Notes under the pieces: model-generated | What the model saw: only the letters and a program-made list of their open reading frames with translations | Databases searched by the model: none | What the model was told of the DNA's origin: nothing | Shown here: positions 20,371 through 31,359 of the stretch, in pieces | Layout of the letters: each line of letters begins with the position of its first letter | Position numbering within the stretch: position 1 is the stretch's first letter | Assembly: GCA_026770575.1 (NCBI GenBank) | Contig: MU657210.1 | Coordinates: 75,653-139,652 of the forward strand | Reading direction: 5' to 3' | Origin: Pelagophyceae sp. CCMP2097 | Taxonomy: Eukaryota > Sar > Pelagophyceae | Length of the DNA stretch: 64,000 nt | Program-made: the position numbers and the translations under genes

Positions 20371-23300
20371 GCCTCAAGGGCGCCGCGCGCGCGAGCGGCC
20401 TCAAGGAGGCATGGCAGTCTGCCATGATCCGCTTCGAAGTCTGGGACGACTCGGGCGCCGTCGTCGAGGAGTTTAAGCTGGCGCGGCGGAACTGTTCGCA
20501 CAAGGAATTGCAGAGCTACGTGGGACGGCTCGCGAACCCGTTCACCATCGACTACCTCCAAGAGACCACATCCGGCGACATCGTCCCTTTGGACGAGGTC
20601 GCCGCCAAGTGCGACCCGAAGCCGAGCATGTACCGCATCGTCCCAAAGGTCGAGCGAGAAGTCGACGACGCCGTACGTGGCTCCAAAAGACCCCCACCCC
20701 AAGCCGTCTTCGATCATGCGAGGCGTGATGCGTGCACCCCCTAGGGCATGCGCGGCCGCCGCGTCGCATCGCATCGGTTGCCGTTTCCTCCGCCGTCGGA
20801 CCGACCGCCGCTCGTAGGAGCGACAACTACGAAGGGTCGCTGGCGCTCCTCCTGGAAAAAGTGCCGCGACGGAGCGACAACGGGGAGCATTTGCTGACGG
20901 CGCACGACCTGCGCGAGTGGCTCATGTTCGGCATCCAGGTGATTTCAGATCCCTTGTTCCTCGGCGCGCGCGGGATGGAATACCGCCCCCGCGTTTCAGG
21001 AGGAGGACTTGGACGTGCAGCGCGCAATTGCGAGCGTCGAGGAAGGCCTCGCCGAGATTGACGCGCTGGCGAAGAAGTTGGCGGACGTGCCGTTCATGAA
21101 GCTCTTCGACGATAAGGGCAAGGAGCTCATCGGCGACAAGGTTCGCCGCTGCGCGGCCGCCGCGGCCGCCGGGACTGCCCCTTTCAGACGGAGATTTAGG
21201 CGGACACGGAGCGGGAAGTCCAGTACCAAAAGTTTCTCGAGGACAAGGAGGACCTCGAGGCCGCGCTGGAAGACACAAAGCACGAGGCGCAAGAGGTCAT
21301 CGCGCGCCGCGACCAGACGGAGGTCGTTTTGTCGGACGCCGACTTGGACCCGGAGTTTATAAACGTCCAGATTGGCGACGTCAGCTCCTGGTACGATCCT
21401 CCCTTTTCGGCGCCCGCGACGTCGGGTTTCCAGGTACGTTTCGTTCAAGAGCAACGACCGGCGGCTGCTGGAGGAGCTGGCGGCGAACAAGCGCGACTGG
21501 GACTCTGTCAAGCTGGCGCTGGGCCACATCGTCGTGGACCCCGACGGCCACGCCGCGTCCGACCGCGAACCGTGCGACCCCAAACGGCCCATCGCCGGGT
21601 CGGACGCTTCGAACGCAGGATGCCACCGTGGGCCGGCCGCGGTGGCGTGCCCGACGGGTCAAAGGTGTATTATCCGGACTACACGCAGTACAAGATAAAC
21701 ATGAGCGCCGTCACAGTCCGGTGCGCTTTCGAGGAACCTTTGCAGCCATTCCCGACGGCACAAACAGGCGCGTCCAGCACGGCTTTGGTATTTTCAAGTC
21801 CATGGCCGTCGAGGGGATGCCCTTTTACGGGTCGGATTTTGAGTATTACCACGGCCGATTCTACGCCGGCGAGAAGCACGGCGCGGGCGTCGAGTACTCG
21901 GACAACGGCGAGTTTGCGAGGCGGGGCGCGTCAGGGGAACGACGCGAGAGACCTCTGAGCGGAAAGGCCCTTGGAACGCCACGTTGGAACAGTCGACGAA
22001 CACACGACTGGAAGTGTCATCTCCGTAGGCGTCTACTCGGGCCAGTACGAGCACGGCCAGAAGCGCGGCCAGGGCCGCTTCGACTTTACCAACGGTGACT
22101 CCTACCAAGGTCCGTCTCCCGGCAGCGAGGGCCTCTGACGCCGTTTTCGCACAAGTCGCACCCGTAGGCGACTTTGGCTTTGGATCTTCCGACATCGAGC
22201 AGTCCCTCATGCCGGGAGGTGCGCCCCGTCACTTTGATGCACCTCGTATGCATATCCGACTTTCAAAACAAGGCAACCCGTACGCCGTGGGCGTGCCGTC
22301 CGCGACGCCGGCGTCCTTCCCGGGTGATGAAGCGCCTTCCGACGCGCCGCGTAGGCACGGCAAGGGCGTGCGGACGTTTGCCGACGGGTCGCGCTTCCAC
22401 GGCGAATTCCTCGAAGGTGCGTCTCGCTCCGGGGCGGGCGTTATAAGGGGGTGTCGACGCAGTCGTTGCACGCCTTGGGCCTCGCAGGCCGCGCGACGGG
22501 CCCGGGCCGCTACGAGTCTGCGATGGGCGAGGCCTCCCAAGGTGCCTTCGTCGACGGCGAGCTGCACGGTCCCGGCCGCGTGGAAGCTTGCAACGGCGAC
22601 GTCTACGAGGGTTCGTTCGAGCGCGCCGTCTACCATGGCAAGGGTACTCTGTCCACGGCCAAGGGCGCTCGCTACGAGGGCACTTGGGAGCACGGCCTGC
22701 GGTCTGGCCGCGGCGTGGAAACCCTCGCCGACGGGGCAGAGTACGACGGCTACTTCCTCCTCGGCAAGCGAAGCGGCCACGGCGTCATGCGCTACGGCTT
22801 GGTGAAGCCAGAAGTCGCGGCGAAGAAGAAGTCGCTCGCCGACTGGGTCGCGCGAGACCAGAAGCGCAGCGTCGACGTCGCCGTCGAGGCGCCGCGGGAC
22901 GTCGAGCCCGAATCTCCGCCCGACGCTCCGCCGCCAGAGGGGCCAAAGGTGTACAAGTACAAGTACGAGGGCAACTGGCTCATGGGCCGAACGCGCACCA
23001 AGGGGGCGCACCTCTTTGGCTCCGACGCTTACTACTACACTTTCTCAAAGAGGCACTCGTTGTACCCGTACCTCTCCGACCTGCAGTTGCGTCAGGACCG
23101 CAAACACGCAAAGGCGCTCCACGTGCGCCAGCGGCATTTGGATTTGGATAGGGTGCTGCGCGAGGAGATTCAGCGCAAGCAGACGAAACTTTTCCGGCAG
23201 CAAAGGCACCACGCCAAGCGCGCCATCCGCCACGACTTCAAGAAGGAATTCTCCGAAAGAGATGTCGAGGGCCGCAAGGAACTCCGCAAGAGCCGTGCAA

Positions 23301-23701
23301 AGCGGCGTCCCGTTCAAAGTCGAACCGGAGCAGCACTCGAGAGGCGCCCGCGACTCGCTGCCGATAGGCCTCGACAACCTCGTCGACAAGGGCTACTTCT
23401 CCGTCGAGCACGCCAAGCACATCGGGACGACGAACAAATTCGGCAGGGCGGTGCGTCGCTCGCGCGCGCCGTCGATTCGGATGGCGTCGACGTTTCACCC
23501 CAGGCCGACGTCGTGGACGAGTACGCCGAACCGACCGAGGAGTGGATCGCGAAGAACCCGCTCTCGAAGGCGGTGCAGAGCGACTTTGAGGAGCTCGAGG
23601 AGCGGCGGCGGACGATGAACCTTCAAATCCAGTTCAAAAAGGCCCAAGCCCGCATCACGCGCGTCGACGAAGCCAGGGCGGCGGCCGAGGAGGCGCCCTG
23701 A
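20371..23701 (+). CDS. coiled-coil MORN-repeat protein
   Basis: Multi-exon gene. The first recognised exon (acceptor CTAG at 20370) reads GLKGAARASGLKEAWQSAMI and continues MIRFEVWDDSGAVVEEF; the true start may be an upstream exon. Next exons include SDNYEGSLALLLEKV, EEDLDVQRAIASVEEGL, and a coiled coil (DTEREVQYQKFLEDKEDLEA, RRLLEELAANKRDWDSVKLA). From about 21790 MORN repeats follow: YHGRFYAGEKHGAGVEYSDN, YSGQYEHGQKRGQGRFDF, GTFAAIPDG and, in the long 3' exon, VYEGSFERAVYHGKGTL and YEGTWEHGLRSGRGVETL. After a Pro-rich linker comes a basic helical tail; an intron with GTGCGT donor near 23450 precedes ADVVDEYAEPTEEWIAKN. MORN arrays bind membranes or build cytoskeletal scaffolds, often at flagella. 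One frame change near 23295 is unresolved. Confidence 0.7.
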
Positions 23702-23763
23702 GGCCCGCTGGGCCGTGTCATGTGTCTAAGTGTTAATGCTTTTGTGAAACGACTCGGAATGGG

Positions 23764-25523
23764 TCATCGGTGGCGCCGCCGCTTGCGCTGGGGCTGCTCG
23801 AGGTGCCACCGCGGGATGCTCCAAAGCGCCGCGTAGGAGTCGAGGTCGCACGCCGTCCGCGCCGCCGGCTCGGTCCTACGGAGTCGCCCGTCGACGGCGG
23901 CCGTCGAGCTCGCCTGTCGACGTCGGGCCGACTCGGGTCCATCGACGCACGCGATGCGCGCGATGGCGCGGCACGCTTCAAGCTGCGTGTCGACGAGCGC
24001 AGCCCGCTGCGCGTCGACGAACCGAGCGAGATTCGGTCGGAGCCTGTCGTGGTCGAGGTTTTGAGGTCTCGCGTCAAAGGTGACCCGCGCGCTGCCGGTT
24101 GTCGAGAACTCACTGCGGCTCCTGGAGCGCGGCGCCGCGCCCCAGCTCGTCGGCGCCGCGCCTCAGGGCCTCGACGGCGCCCGCGCGTTCTTCATCGTTG
24201 GCGCGGAAGCTTTTGGCGACGAGGTACATCTCGCCCGACGCAGACCGGCTCGCCACCGGCTTGATGAGCCTATCGGTCCGAGCGTATGTCTGGGATTCGG
24301 GGCGTTTCGAATGAAAACTCGCGCGAGTTTGGCAAACGTCGAATCGACGGCGGAAATGAGCTCGAGCGTCCCGGCGGCGCGCAACGGCAGAAAGACCTTC
24401 AAGACGAACGTGCCGCCGAGCGCCACCTGCGTCCCTCGAGTTTCCCGGGTTCCCTCGGTCCCTAGCGCACGCACCAGCTCGATGGCGCACGCCGTCTCGC
24501 ACAAGGCGAGGCGCTGCAGCGCCGTGTCCTGCAACGTCGCACCGATGACTTTGTGCCTCGGTCGCGTTCCAAAAGACGCTCGACGAAGGAAGACGCACCT
24601 GGTCGTCGACGTCCCTCGCGGCGTCGAAGCCGCCATCGCCGACGACGAGCAGCGGCCGCGGCGCCGCCTCTTTGCCGGCGCGCCGCAGGACGGCCTCTTT
24701 GAGCGCCTGTCGTTTGGAAGATGCACATGGAAGGGCGCTGAAGCACATTTCGAAAAGCACGTCCGTGCGCGGGGAGCGAACGCACGTCCGTGTTGGCGCG
24801 GAGATAGAGGTCGCCGGAGCCGTCGCCGTCAACGGCGTGGACGTCGCCGAGGCTCCGGTCGACGTCGGCGAGGACCTGCGCGGTCGAATCGTCCGACGCG
24901 ACGCAGCGCCGCACGGTCGCACCGCCGAAGTCTTCCAGAGGTCGCGGTTCATCGAGGCCCCAAAGCCGTCGGCGTTGTGCCCGCTCAGCGACATTGACCA
25001 CCCTAGCGTCGTCAGTGTTCGGACGGACCCCTCGGCCGCAAACTCACCGACGGCGCGCTGCTGCCGTGACGCGCAGCGCCAGAGGACGTACTCGCAGAAG
25101 CCGCCGGGCGCGGCGCAGACGTCGACGAACCGAAACGTGCCCTCGCTCTCTGGGACGAGGTGCGCGACCGCGTCGAGCTCGGCGAGCTTGAGAGCCTGGT
25201 CGTCCGTACACCGGCGCGCGCGTGCCGCACCAGCGGTCCGGATGCGTCGTCGTCGGCACGGAGGCCGACCGGGCTCGCGGACTCACCGAGCGGCAGACGA
25301 ACGCGCCCTTGCCGACGGCCTCGAAGTCGCTCACGGCGCTGCGCGCGCGCAGGTAGGCGCCGCGCTCGATGCCCCCCAGCGCGGCGCGCGCCGACACGAG
25401 GAGCGCCTCCGTGGCCAGCGCGGCCTCGACCGACGGCGCGGCGCCGCCCAGCACCGTCGCTGCGCTGCAGTCGTACCACTCCACCGGCGCTAAGCTGGCC
25501 GACAGCGGCGCCTCTGCAGCCAT
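23764..25523 (-). CDS. cap-specific mRNA 2'-O-ribose methyltransferase (FtsJ/CMTR-like)
   Basis: Rossmann-fold SAM-dependent methyltransferase of the CMTR family that 2'-O-methylates cap-proximal nucleotides. Start ATG 25523 (MAAEAPLSASLAPVEWYDCS). Order: ALKLAELDAV with the first catalytic Lys, the SAM-binding FVDVCAAPGGFCEYVLWR, then SLSGHNADGFG, GSGDLYLRANTD, PLLVVGDGGFD with the catalytic Asp, CETACAIELVRAL, GGTFVLKVF with the second Lys, and SGEMYLVAKSF with Glu, so the K-D-K-E tetrad is complete. A splice (donor GTGAGT near 24105) leads to ARVTFDARPQNLDHD and DTQLEACRAIARIACVDG, as at the end of CMTR1. Several small introns with GTGAGT donors interrupt it. No G-patch, WW or guanylyltransferase-like domain of animal CMTR1 is seen. 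Confidence 0.85.
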
Positions 25524-25708
25524 GCGACGGGAGGAGGCGCGCGCACCGTGACACACAACAACTCCGCCAGGGATAAGTCCTTCGGGGCCCGCCGCCCTGT
25601 GAATTATTACAACAACAAAACACTTCGCCGAAATCCTTAGAAATCCTTAAATCCTTTAGCGATCGTCATTTTTTTGAAACTTGGTCAACGCCGCCGCGAC
25701 GCCGCACG

Positions 25709-27280
25709 ATGGCGACGGCGACGGCGCGCATCCCGGGCGCCCTGCCCGCCACGCTCGAGACCGTGCGACGCACCCACAATGCGCACGCCTCGGTGATCGA
25801 CGCCCTCGAGCGAGCCTTTGATGCCGAGATGGACCAGCTCGCGAAAGACCGACGAGCCTTCGAGGACGACCGCGCGGCCTTTATCAAAGGCACGGAGGAG
25901 AAGCTCGCGCGTGACGACGAGGAGCAGACGCGCATGCGAGCTGCGGCGCCGCCGCCCGGCGAGAGGATCAAGCTCAACGTCGGCGGCGCGCGCTTCGAGG
26001 TGTCGCGCGTCGTCCTCACAAAGGTCGAGGACTCGATGCTCGGGCGCATGTTCGGCCGCTGCGACGCGATGCTGCAGGCGGACCCCGAGGACGGATCCAT
26101 CTTCATCGACCGCGACGGCGAGCGCTTCGGCACGCTCCTCGACTTCCTCCGCGGCGATCCTCCTGACGGCCCGCGCATGCAGAGGGCGATCCGCGCATTA
26201 CCCGAGGCCGTGCAGAACGCGCTGGTGCAGGAGCTGGACTACTTTGGCCTCGAGGCGGCCGTGTTCGGCGAACGGCTGTGGACCGACGACGCGGCATTCC
26301 AACCGGGGCCGGAGATGGGCTCAGATCGTGCTGATAGTGCTGCCGTGTTCGCTGGAGGGCGCGTCATCGTGTTTGGTGGTATAGCTTCGGAAGATCTTTT
26401 AAACACGACGGCACTGCTCGACGCGCAGACGTTGGCTTTTACCGCCGGGCCTGACATGCTCACGCGTCGATATGGCTGTGCGGCCGTACAGATCGACACG
26501 GATCGATTTCTCGTGATGGGTGGGTTTGGCGGCGCGGATGACAATTTTTTTAACACGACGGAGATATTTCACCTCTCGACACTCACGCTCACGCCAGGGC
26601 CGAACATGCAATCGGCAAGAGATCCCATTGTGCTTTTCGTACTCGACGGTCGCAGGATCCTCGTCGTTGGCGGCGACGATCTCGATACTTACTGGTCGAG
26701 TACCGAAATCCTCAGCCTGGACACGATGGTTTTCGCGCCCGGACCCGCCATGGCCGTTCCACGCGCCGGCTGCGCGGCCGTCGCGCTCGACGAGCACCGC
26801 ATCCTAGTGGCTGATGGGAATTCCTTTCAAAGACGTTATAGTACGACGGAGGTCCTCGACATCCGGACCATGACGTTCGCGCCCGGTCCATCCATGAGCT
26901 CGGAACGCTCTTACTTCGCGGCCGTGCCTGTCGATGCTCGCCACGTCCTCGTCATCGGCGGGCAGGACGCATCCAGTTACGCGGTGGCCACGACCGAGCT
27001 CCTCGACGTTGCGACGATGGAGTTCGCGCCCGGGCCTGCGATGCGGACTGCGCGCTACGGCTGTGCAGCCGTTCGAGTCGACGTGACGAACGAACAGCCA
27101 CGGGTCGTCGTTGTCGGTGGAAGAATTCCGACGACGCGCGGCAGCGACGAGGACGAGGACGACGAGGACGATGACGAGGACGACGAGGACGATGACGAGA
27201 AGATCATCTACTTGTCGAGCACGGAGGTGCTCGCCGTCGAGCATAACCGTGGCGCACCGGCGGCGCAGTGCCGGCAGTGA
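25709..27280 (+). CDS. KCTD-type BTB domain plus kelch-repeat protein
   Basis: A single-exon 523-residue protein. Residues 1-80 form a coiled coil (DALERAFDAEMDQLAKDRRA); 86-175 are a T1/KCTD-type BTB domain (IKLNVGGARFEVSRVVLTKV then SMLGRMFGR and LLDFLRGD); 200-515 contain about six kelch blades, each with an AAV-xxGGR-VxVxGG strand and STEVLDxxTxxFxPGPxM. The last blade holds an Asp/Glu-only insertion (about 27145-27205). BTB domains recruit Cul3; kelch propellers bind substrates, so a Cul3 adaptor role is likely, though this order (KCTD-BTB then kelch without BACK) differs from animal KLHL proteins. It is followed downstream by a decayed kelch fragment. Confidence 0.85.
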   Translation: MATATARIPGALPATLETVRRTHNAHASVIDALERAFDAEMDQLAKDRRAFEDDRAAFIKGTEEKLARDDEEQTRMRAAAPPPGERIKLNVGGARFEVSRVVLTKVEDSMLGRMFGRCDAMLQADPEDGSIFIDRDGERFGTLLDFLRGDPPDGPRMQRAIRALPEAVQNALVQELDYFGLEAAVFGERLWTDDAAFQPGPEMGSDRADSAAVFAGGRVIVFGGIASEDLLNTTALLDAQTLAFTAGPDMLTRRYGCAAVQIDTDRFLVMGGFGGADDNFFNTTEIFHLSTLTLTPGPNMQSARDPIVLFVLDGRRILVVGGDDLDTYWSSTEILSLDTMVFAPGPAMAVPRAGCAAVALDEHRILVADGNSFQRRYSTTEVLDIRTMTFAPGPSMSSERSYFAAVPVDARHVLVIGGQDASSYAVATTELLDVATMEFAPGPAMRTARYGCAAVRVDVTNEQPRVVVVGGRIPTTRGSDEDEDDEDDDEDDEDDDEKIIYLSSTEVLAVEHNRGAPAAQCRQ

Positions 27281-27339
27281 CCCTTGGACGGGCCGTGGCC
27301 TCGAGCCTCTCCGCGACACATTTAATGCATGCCTCTTTA

Positions 27340-27650
27340 CCAATAAGTCTTGCGACATCAGGACCAGGGGATGTTCAGTTTCAAGATATTTGAATACGAC
27401 GGAGGTCCGACCCGTGGAGTCCGCGCCTGGTCCGTCGATGGGCTCGGCACACCATTGATGCACGGGGATGCCCTTCGACGCTCGGCGCGTCCTCTTCGTT
27501 GGCGGGCAGGGCGCTGCATAGGGCTCGGCGCTCAACGGAGCTCCTCAGATACGGTAGGGCCCATGACTTCCATCTGGCGGCGCTGGAGCCCGCGCCCGGC
27601 CCTGCTGGAAGGGCGCGTTTGCGTGCGCGGCCGCTCGACACGACACCGCA
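27340..27650 (+). pseudogene. degenerate kelch-blade fragment
   Basis: After the BTB-kelch stop, fragments in different frames read FKYLNTTEV, SAPGPSMGSAHH, FDARRVLFVGGQGAA, then STELLRYGRAHDF and LEPAPGPAGR. These match kelch blades of the upstream gene (STEVLDVRTMTFAPGPSM, DARHVLVIGGQ) with frameshifts between them. It looks like the eroded remnant of a tandem duplicate. Confidence 0.65.
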
Positions 27651-27765
27651 GAACCACGGCGGCGTACAATGGGACACGAAGCATGCACCTCTCCCAAGTA
27701 CATTGTATATTCACCACGGATTGCCAGTCCCTAGGGCTCGGGAGAAGCGTCCGTCGTTTTGGGGT

Positions 27766-27781
27766 GGTGTTGAGAAACACC
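27766..27781 (-). promoter_or_regulatory. histone 3' stem-loop of H2B
   Basis: On the minus strand: GGTGTT-TCTC-AACACC, a perfect 6-bp stem with a 4-nt loop, preceded by CCAACC and followed by ACCCC. It lies about 87 nt after the H2B stop. Size and flanks equal the animal histone mRNA stem-loop, but the stem bases differ. Confidence 0.85.
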
Positions 27782-27867
27782 GGTTGGTTGTTGTGGTTGT
27801 TCCAGCCGCAAAGCGCGTCGTCGTCGTTCCTTCCAACGATGCGCCGTGCGCCCGGCAGTGGGGCCGC

Positions 27868-28227
27868 TTAGGCGGTGCCGGCGCTGGTGAACTTGGTGAC
27901 GGCCTTGGTGCCCTCGGAGACGGCGTGCTTGGAGAGCTCGCCGGGGAGCATGAGGCGGACCGCCGTCTGGATCTCGCGCGACGACATGGTCGCCTTCTTC
28001 GAGTAGCGACCGAGCTTGGAGGCCTCGAGCGCGATGCGCTCGAAGATGTCATTGATGAACGAGTTCATGATCGACATGCCCTTCTTGGAGATGCCCGTGT
28101 CCGGGTGGACCTGCTTCAGGACGCGGTAGATGTACGTCGAGTACGACTCGACGCGCTTCTTCTTCTTCTTGCCCTCGGCGGCCTTCTTCGGCGCCTTGGC
28201 GCTCTTCTTCGACGGGGTCTTGGCCAT
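27868..28227 (-). CDS. histone H2B
   Basis: 119-residue core histone. The N-terminal tail is short and Lys-rich ([20 protein letters not shown]), followed by the histone fold with [60 protein letters not shown] and the C-terminal [15 protein letters not shown] containing the conserved ubiquitinated Lys. No intron. Transcribed divergently from H2A across a 377-bp spacer. A histone 3' stem-loop follows, which indicates a replication-dependent, non-polyadenylated mRNA. Confidence 0.98.
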   Translation of the reverse strand: MAKTPSKKSAKAPKKAAEGKKKKKRVESYSTYIYRVLKQVHPDTGISKKGMSIMNSFINDIFERIALEASKLGRYSKKATMSSREIQTAVRLMLPGELSKHAVSEGTKAVTKFTSAGTA

Positions 28228-28604
28228 GGTTGCTGTGGGGTGCTTCGAGCTCAGGCGACGAGTGATTGATGCGAGGGGGAACAGAAAAGTGTTTTTGAAA
28301 AACTTGCGATTCCGAAGCGCAGCAGCCCATACATTCTAACGGAACTTTTCATATTCGTCGGTGTCTGGCGGGCCCTCGTGCTCGGGCGGCTGCTCAGAGG
28401 CGGCTGGGGCGTCCTTGTCGAGGTGACGAAGCATACTGGTCGACCCTCCTTCCCGCGCGGCCTCCGCCTCGTCGATTTTGAGTCCAACGGACGTCTGCGA
28501 TTCCGGAGCGCAGCAGCCGATATCGCACGGGCCGTGTTCTTCGACGCTCCAAGCTTCGACGCGCCTCGCACTCCCCGTCTCACCGACACACACACTTCGA
28601 CACA
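28228..28604. promoter_or_regulatory. bidirectional H2B/H2A promoter
   Basis: 377 bp between divergent start codons. A direct repeat TGCGATTCCGRAGCGCAGCA occurs at about 28304 and 28496, roughly symmetrical in the spacer, and is the best candidate for a shared regulatory element. I did not find an unambiguous TATA box. Confidence 0.6.
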
Positions 28605-29003
28605 ATGTCTGGCAAGGGTAAGGGCGGCCGCGGCAAGGGCAAGACGGGCGGCGAGAAGGCCACGTCCAGGGCCTCCAAGGCGGGCCTCCAGTTCCCCGTC
28701 GGCCGCATCGGCCGCTACCTCAAGCAGGGCAAGTACTGCACGCGCATCGGCGCCGGCGCGCCCGTGTACCTCGCCGCGGTCCTCGAGTACCTCTGCGCCG
28801 AGATCCTCGAACTCGCCGGCAATGCGGCGCGCGACAACAAAAAGGCGCGCATCGTGCCGCGCCACCTCCAGCTCGCGGTGCGCAACGACGAGGAGCTGAA
28901 CAAGCTCCTCGGCGGCGTCACCATCGCCTCGGGCGGCGTGCTCCCGAACATCCACGCCGTGCTCCTCCCGAAGAAGTCCAAGGGCAAGGAGTCGGAGGAG
29001 TAA
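28605..29003 (+). CDS. histone H2A
   Basis: 132-residue core histone: tail [18 protein letters not shown], then [20 protein letters not shown], the acidic patch [40 protein letters not shown] and [19 protein letters not shown]. It ends KGKESEE and lacks the SQ(E/D)-phi tail of H2A.X, so it is a canonical, replication-dependent H2A. No intron. Paired divergently with H2B and followed by the same 3' stem-loop. Confidence 0.98.
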   Translation: MSGKGKGGRGKGKTGGEKATSRASKAGLQFPVGRIGRYLKQGKYCTRIGAGAPVYLAAVLEYLCAEILELAGNAARDNKKARIVPRHLQLAVRNDEELNKLLGGVTIASGGVLPNIHAVLLPKKSKGKESEE

Positions 29004-29089
29004 ATCTGCGGCACCGACGACGCTGCGGAGCTTCCTCCGAGACAGCGCGATCCTTCCGAGGGGCGTTCCTCGCACAAACAACAACAACC

Positions 29090-29105
29090 GGTGTTTCTTA
29101 ACACC
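29090..29105 (+). promoter_or_regulatory. histone 3' stem-loop of H2A
   Basis: GGTGTT-TCTT-AACACC, followed by ACCCCA, 86 nt after the H2A stop. Stem and flanks are identical to those after H2B, H3 and H4; only the loop varies. Confidence 0.85.
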
Positions 29106-29738
29106 ACCCCAAAATGACGGAATCGCGACGAAGAGATGCTCGTCGACTCACCGAGCTTGATCCATCGGAAAGGACCGTGAGGGGACTTTGGACGCGGTGT
29201 TGACGAGGTTGGTAGTGCCATTCGTTCCAAATTGGACTGCGAGGAATTCCACGCCGAGCCCACGACTCGTGGAGGAGATTATACTCTGAAGAGAGGAAAG
29301 TGATGCCGTGGGTTTGCAGATGGTGGTCCCCCGATGCAGGTACACACTCTAGTGCCACCCCTTTCGAGCCCTGGGGATCATACGCGTCGCGTTAGAAGGA
29401 TGACCTATAATCCCAGCACGAGACTGCGCTGCAAGACGAGGTCGTTGCTGTATTCCCAGGAGGAGCGGGTTGATTTAGGCGTCACGGTCTACAGAAGGTG
29501 AGATGATCTCCTGAAGAGTGTGAGACTCCATTTTCCATCGAACACATGCATATCATAGTAACTGGCGCGTACGACGAGTGCCCTTTCACGTGACGCCCCA
29601 AATCAAGGATGGCAGTGAAAGAAGGGGGCTTTGCGTGTGTGCTTGCGAGACGACGAACGACGAGGGCCGTTACCATCACGATCGAAACGCTTGCGAGCCC
29701 GTCGTATGCGCCCTTGTTTGTTTCCGTATCTTTTGGGT
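29106..29738. other. spacer between the two histone pairs
   Basis: About 630 bp between the convergently arranged 3' ends of H2A and H3. Lower GC than the genes. Short minus-strand frames (29098-29358, 29482-29679) lack domains and start codon context; nothing is called. Confidence 0.5.
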
Positions 29739-29754
29739 GGTGTTAAGAAACACC
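29739..29754 (-). promoter_or_regulatory. histone 3' stem-loop of H3
   Basis: On the minus strand: GGTGTT-TCTT-AACACC, preceded by CCAACC and followed by ACCCA, 62 nt after the H3 stop. Confidence 0.85.
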
Positions 29755-29815
29755 GGTTGGTTGGTTTGAGCGCAATCAGGTCGTCGGCGAATCGCCTCGG
29801 GCCCAAAAAGCGCAT

Positions 29816-30915
<1,100 letters not shown>

Positions 30916-31000
30916 GCAGCTCTCCTCGAGGGATTACTCCGAGTGCTGTCGCCCCTCTCTCCGAGGACGACGGTTGCTCGACCAACACAACCACAAAACC

Positions 31001-31016
31001 GGTGTTTTATAACACC
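31001..31016 (+). promoter_or_regulatory. histone 3' stem-loop of H4
   Basis: GGTGTT-TTAT-AACACC, followed by ACCCA, 86 nt after the H4 stop. The loop differs from the other three while both stem arms are unchanged. Confidence 0.85.
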
Positions 31017-31359
31017 ACCCAAAAACAACGGAGTCTGCCGCCGCGCGCCTCTCTTTATGGACGCTTGAGAATAGCGTCTGCGGCGAGTGCATCGCGCGTC
31101 TCATCCATCATGCGTCTGCGAAACGGACGGCACACGCACCAACGCACGGCGAACAGTCGTGTTCGCGCTGCCCGGGCGGCTGCTCGGAGGCGCCCCGGGG
31201 CGCCGCCGTCCTGGGGCTTGCACGCGGGCCCCGGCTGTCCGTCGAGGGGTTGACATGCACGGGTTCGAAGAGAGTCGCATGTATTAAGATATCGGCTTGA
31301 GCCTTCGCTCCCCCAGCGCGCGTGTCGACGGGCTTTGGACGACGGGACCGGCATCGTGG
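31017..31359. other. intergenic stretch between H4 and CAF-1
   Basis: 343 bp between converging 3' ends. I see no gene or RNA here. Confidence 0.4.

Noticed and set aside
29098..29679. small frames in the histone spacer
   Set aside because: No conserved motif and no splice or start context; the spacer is likely non-coding.
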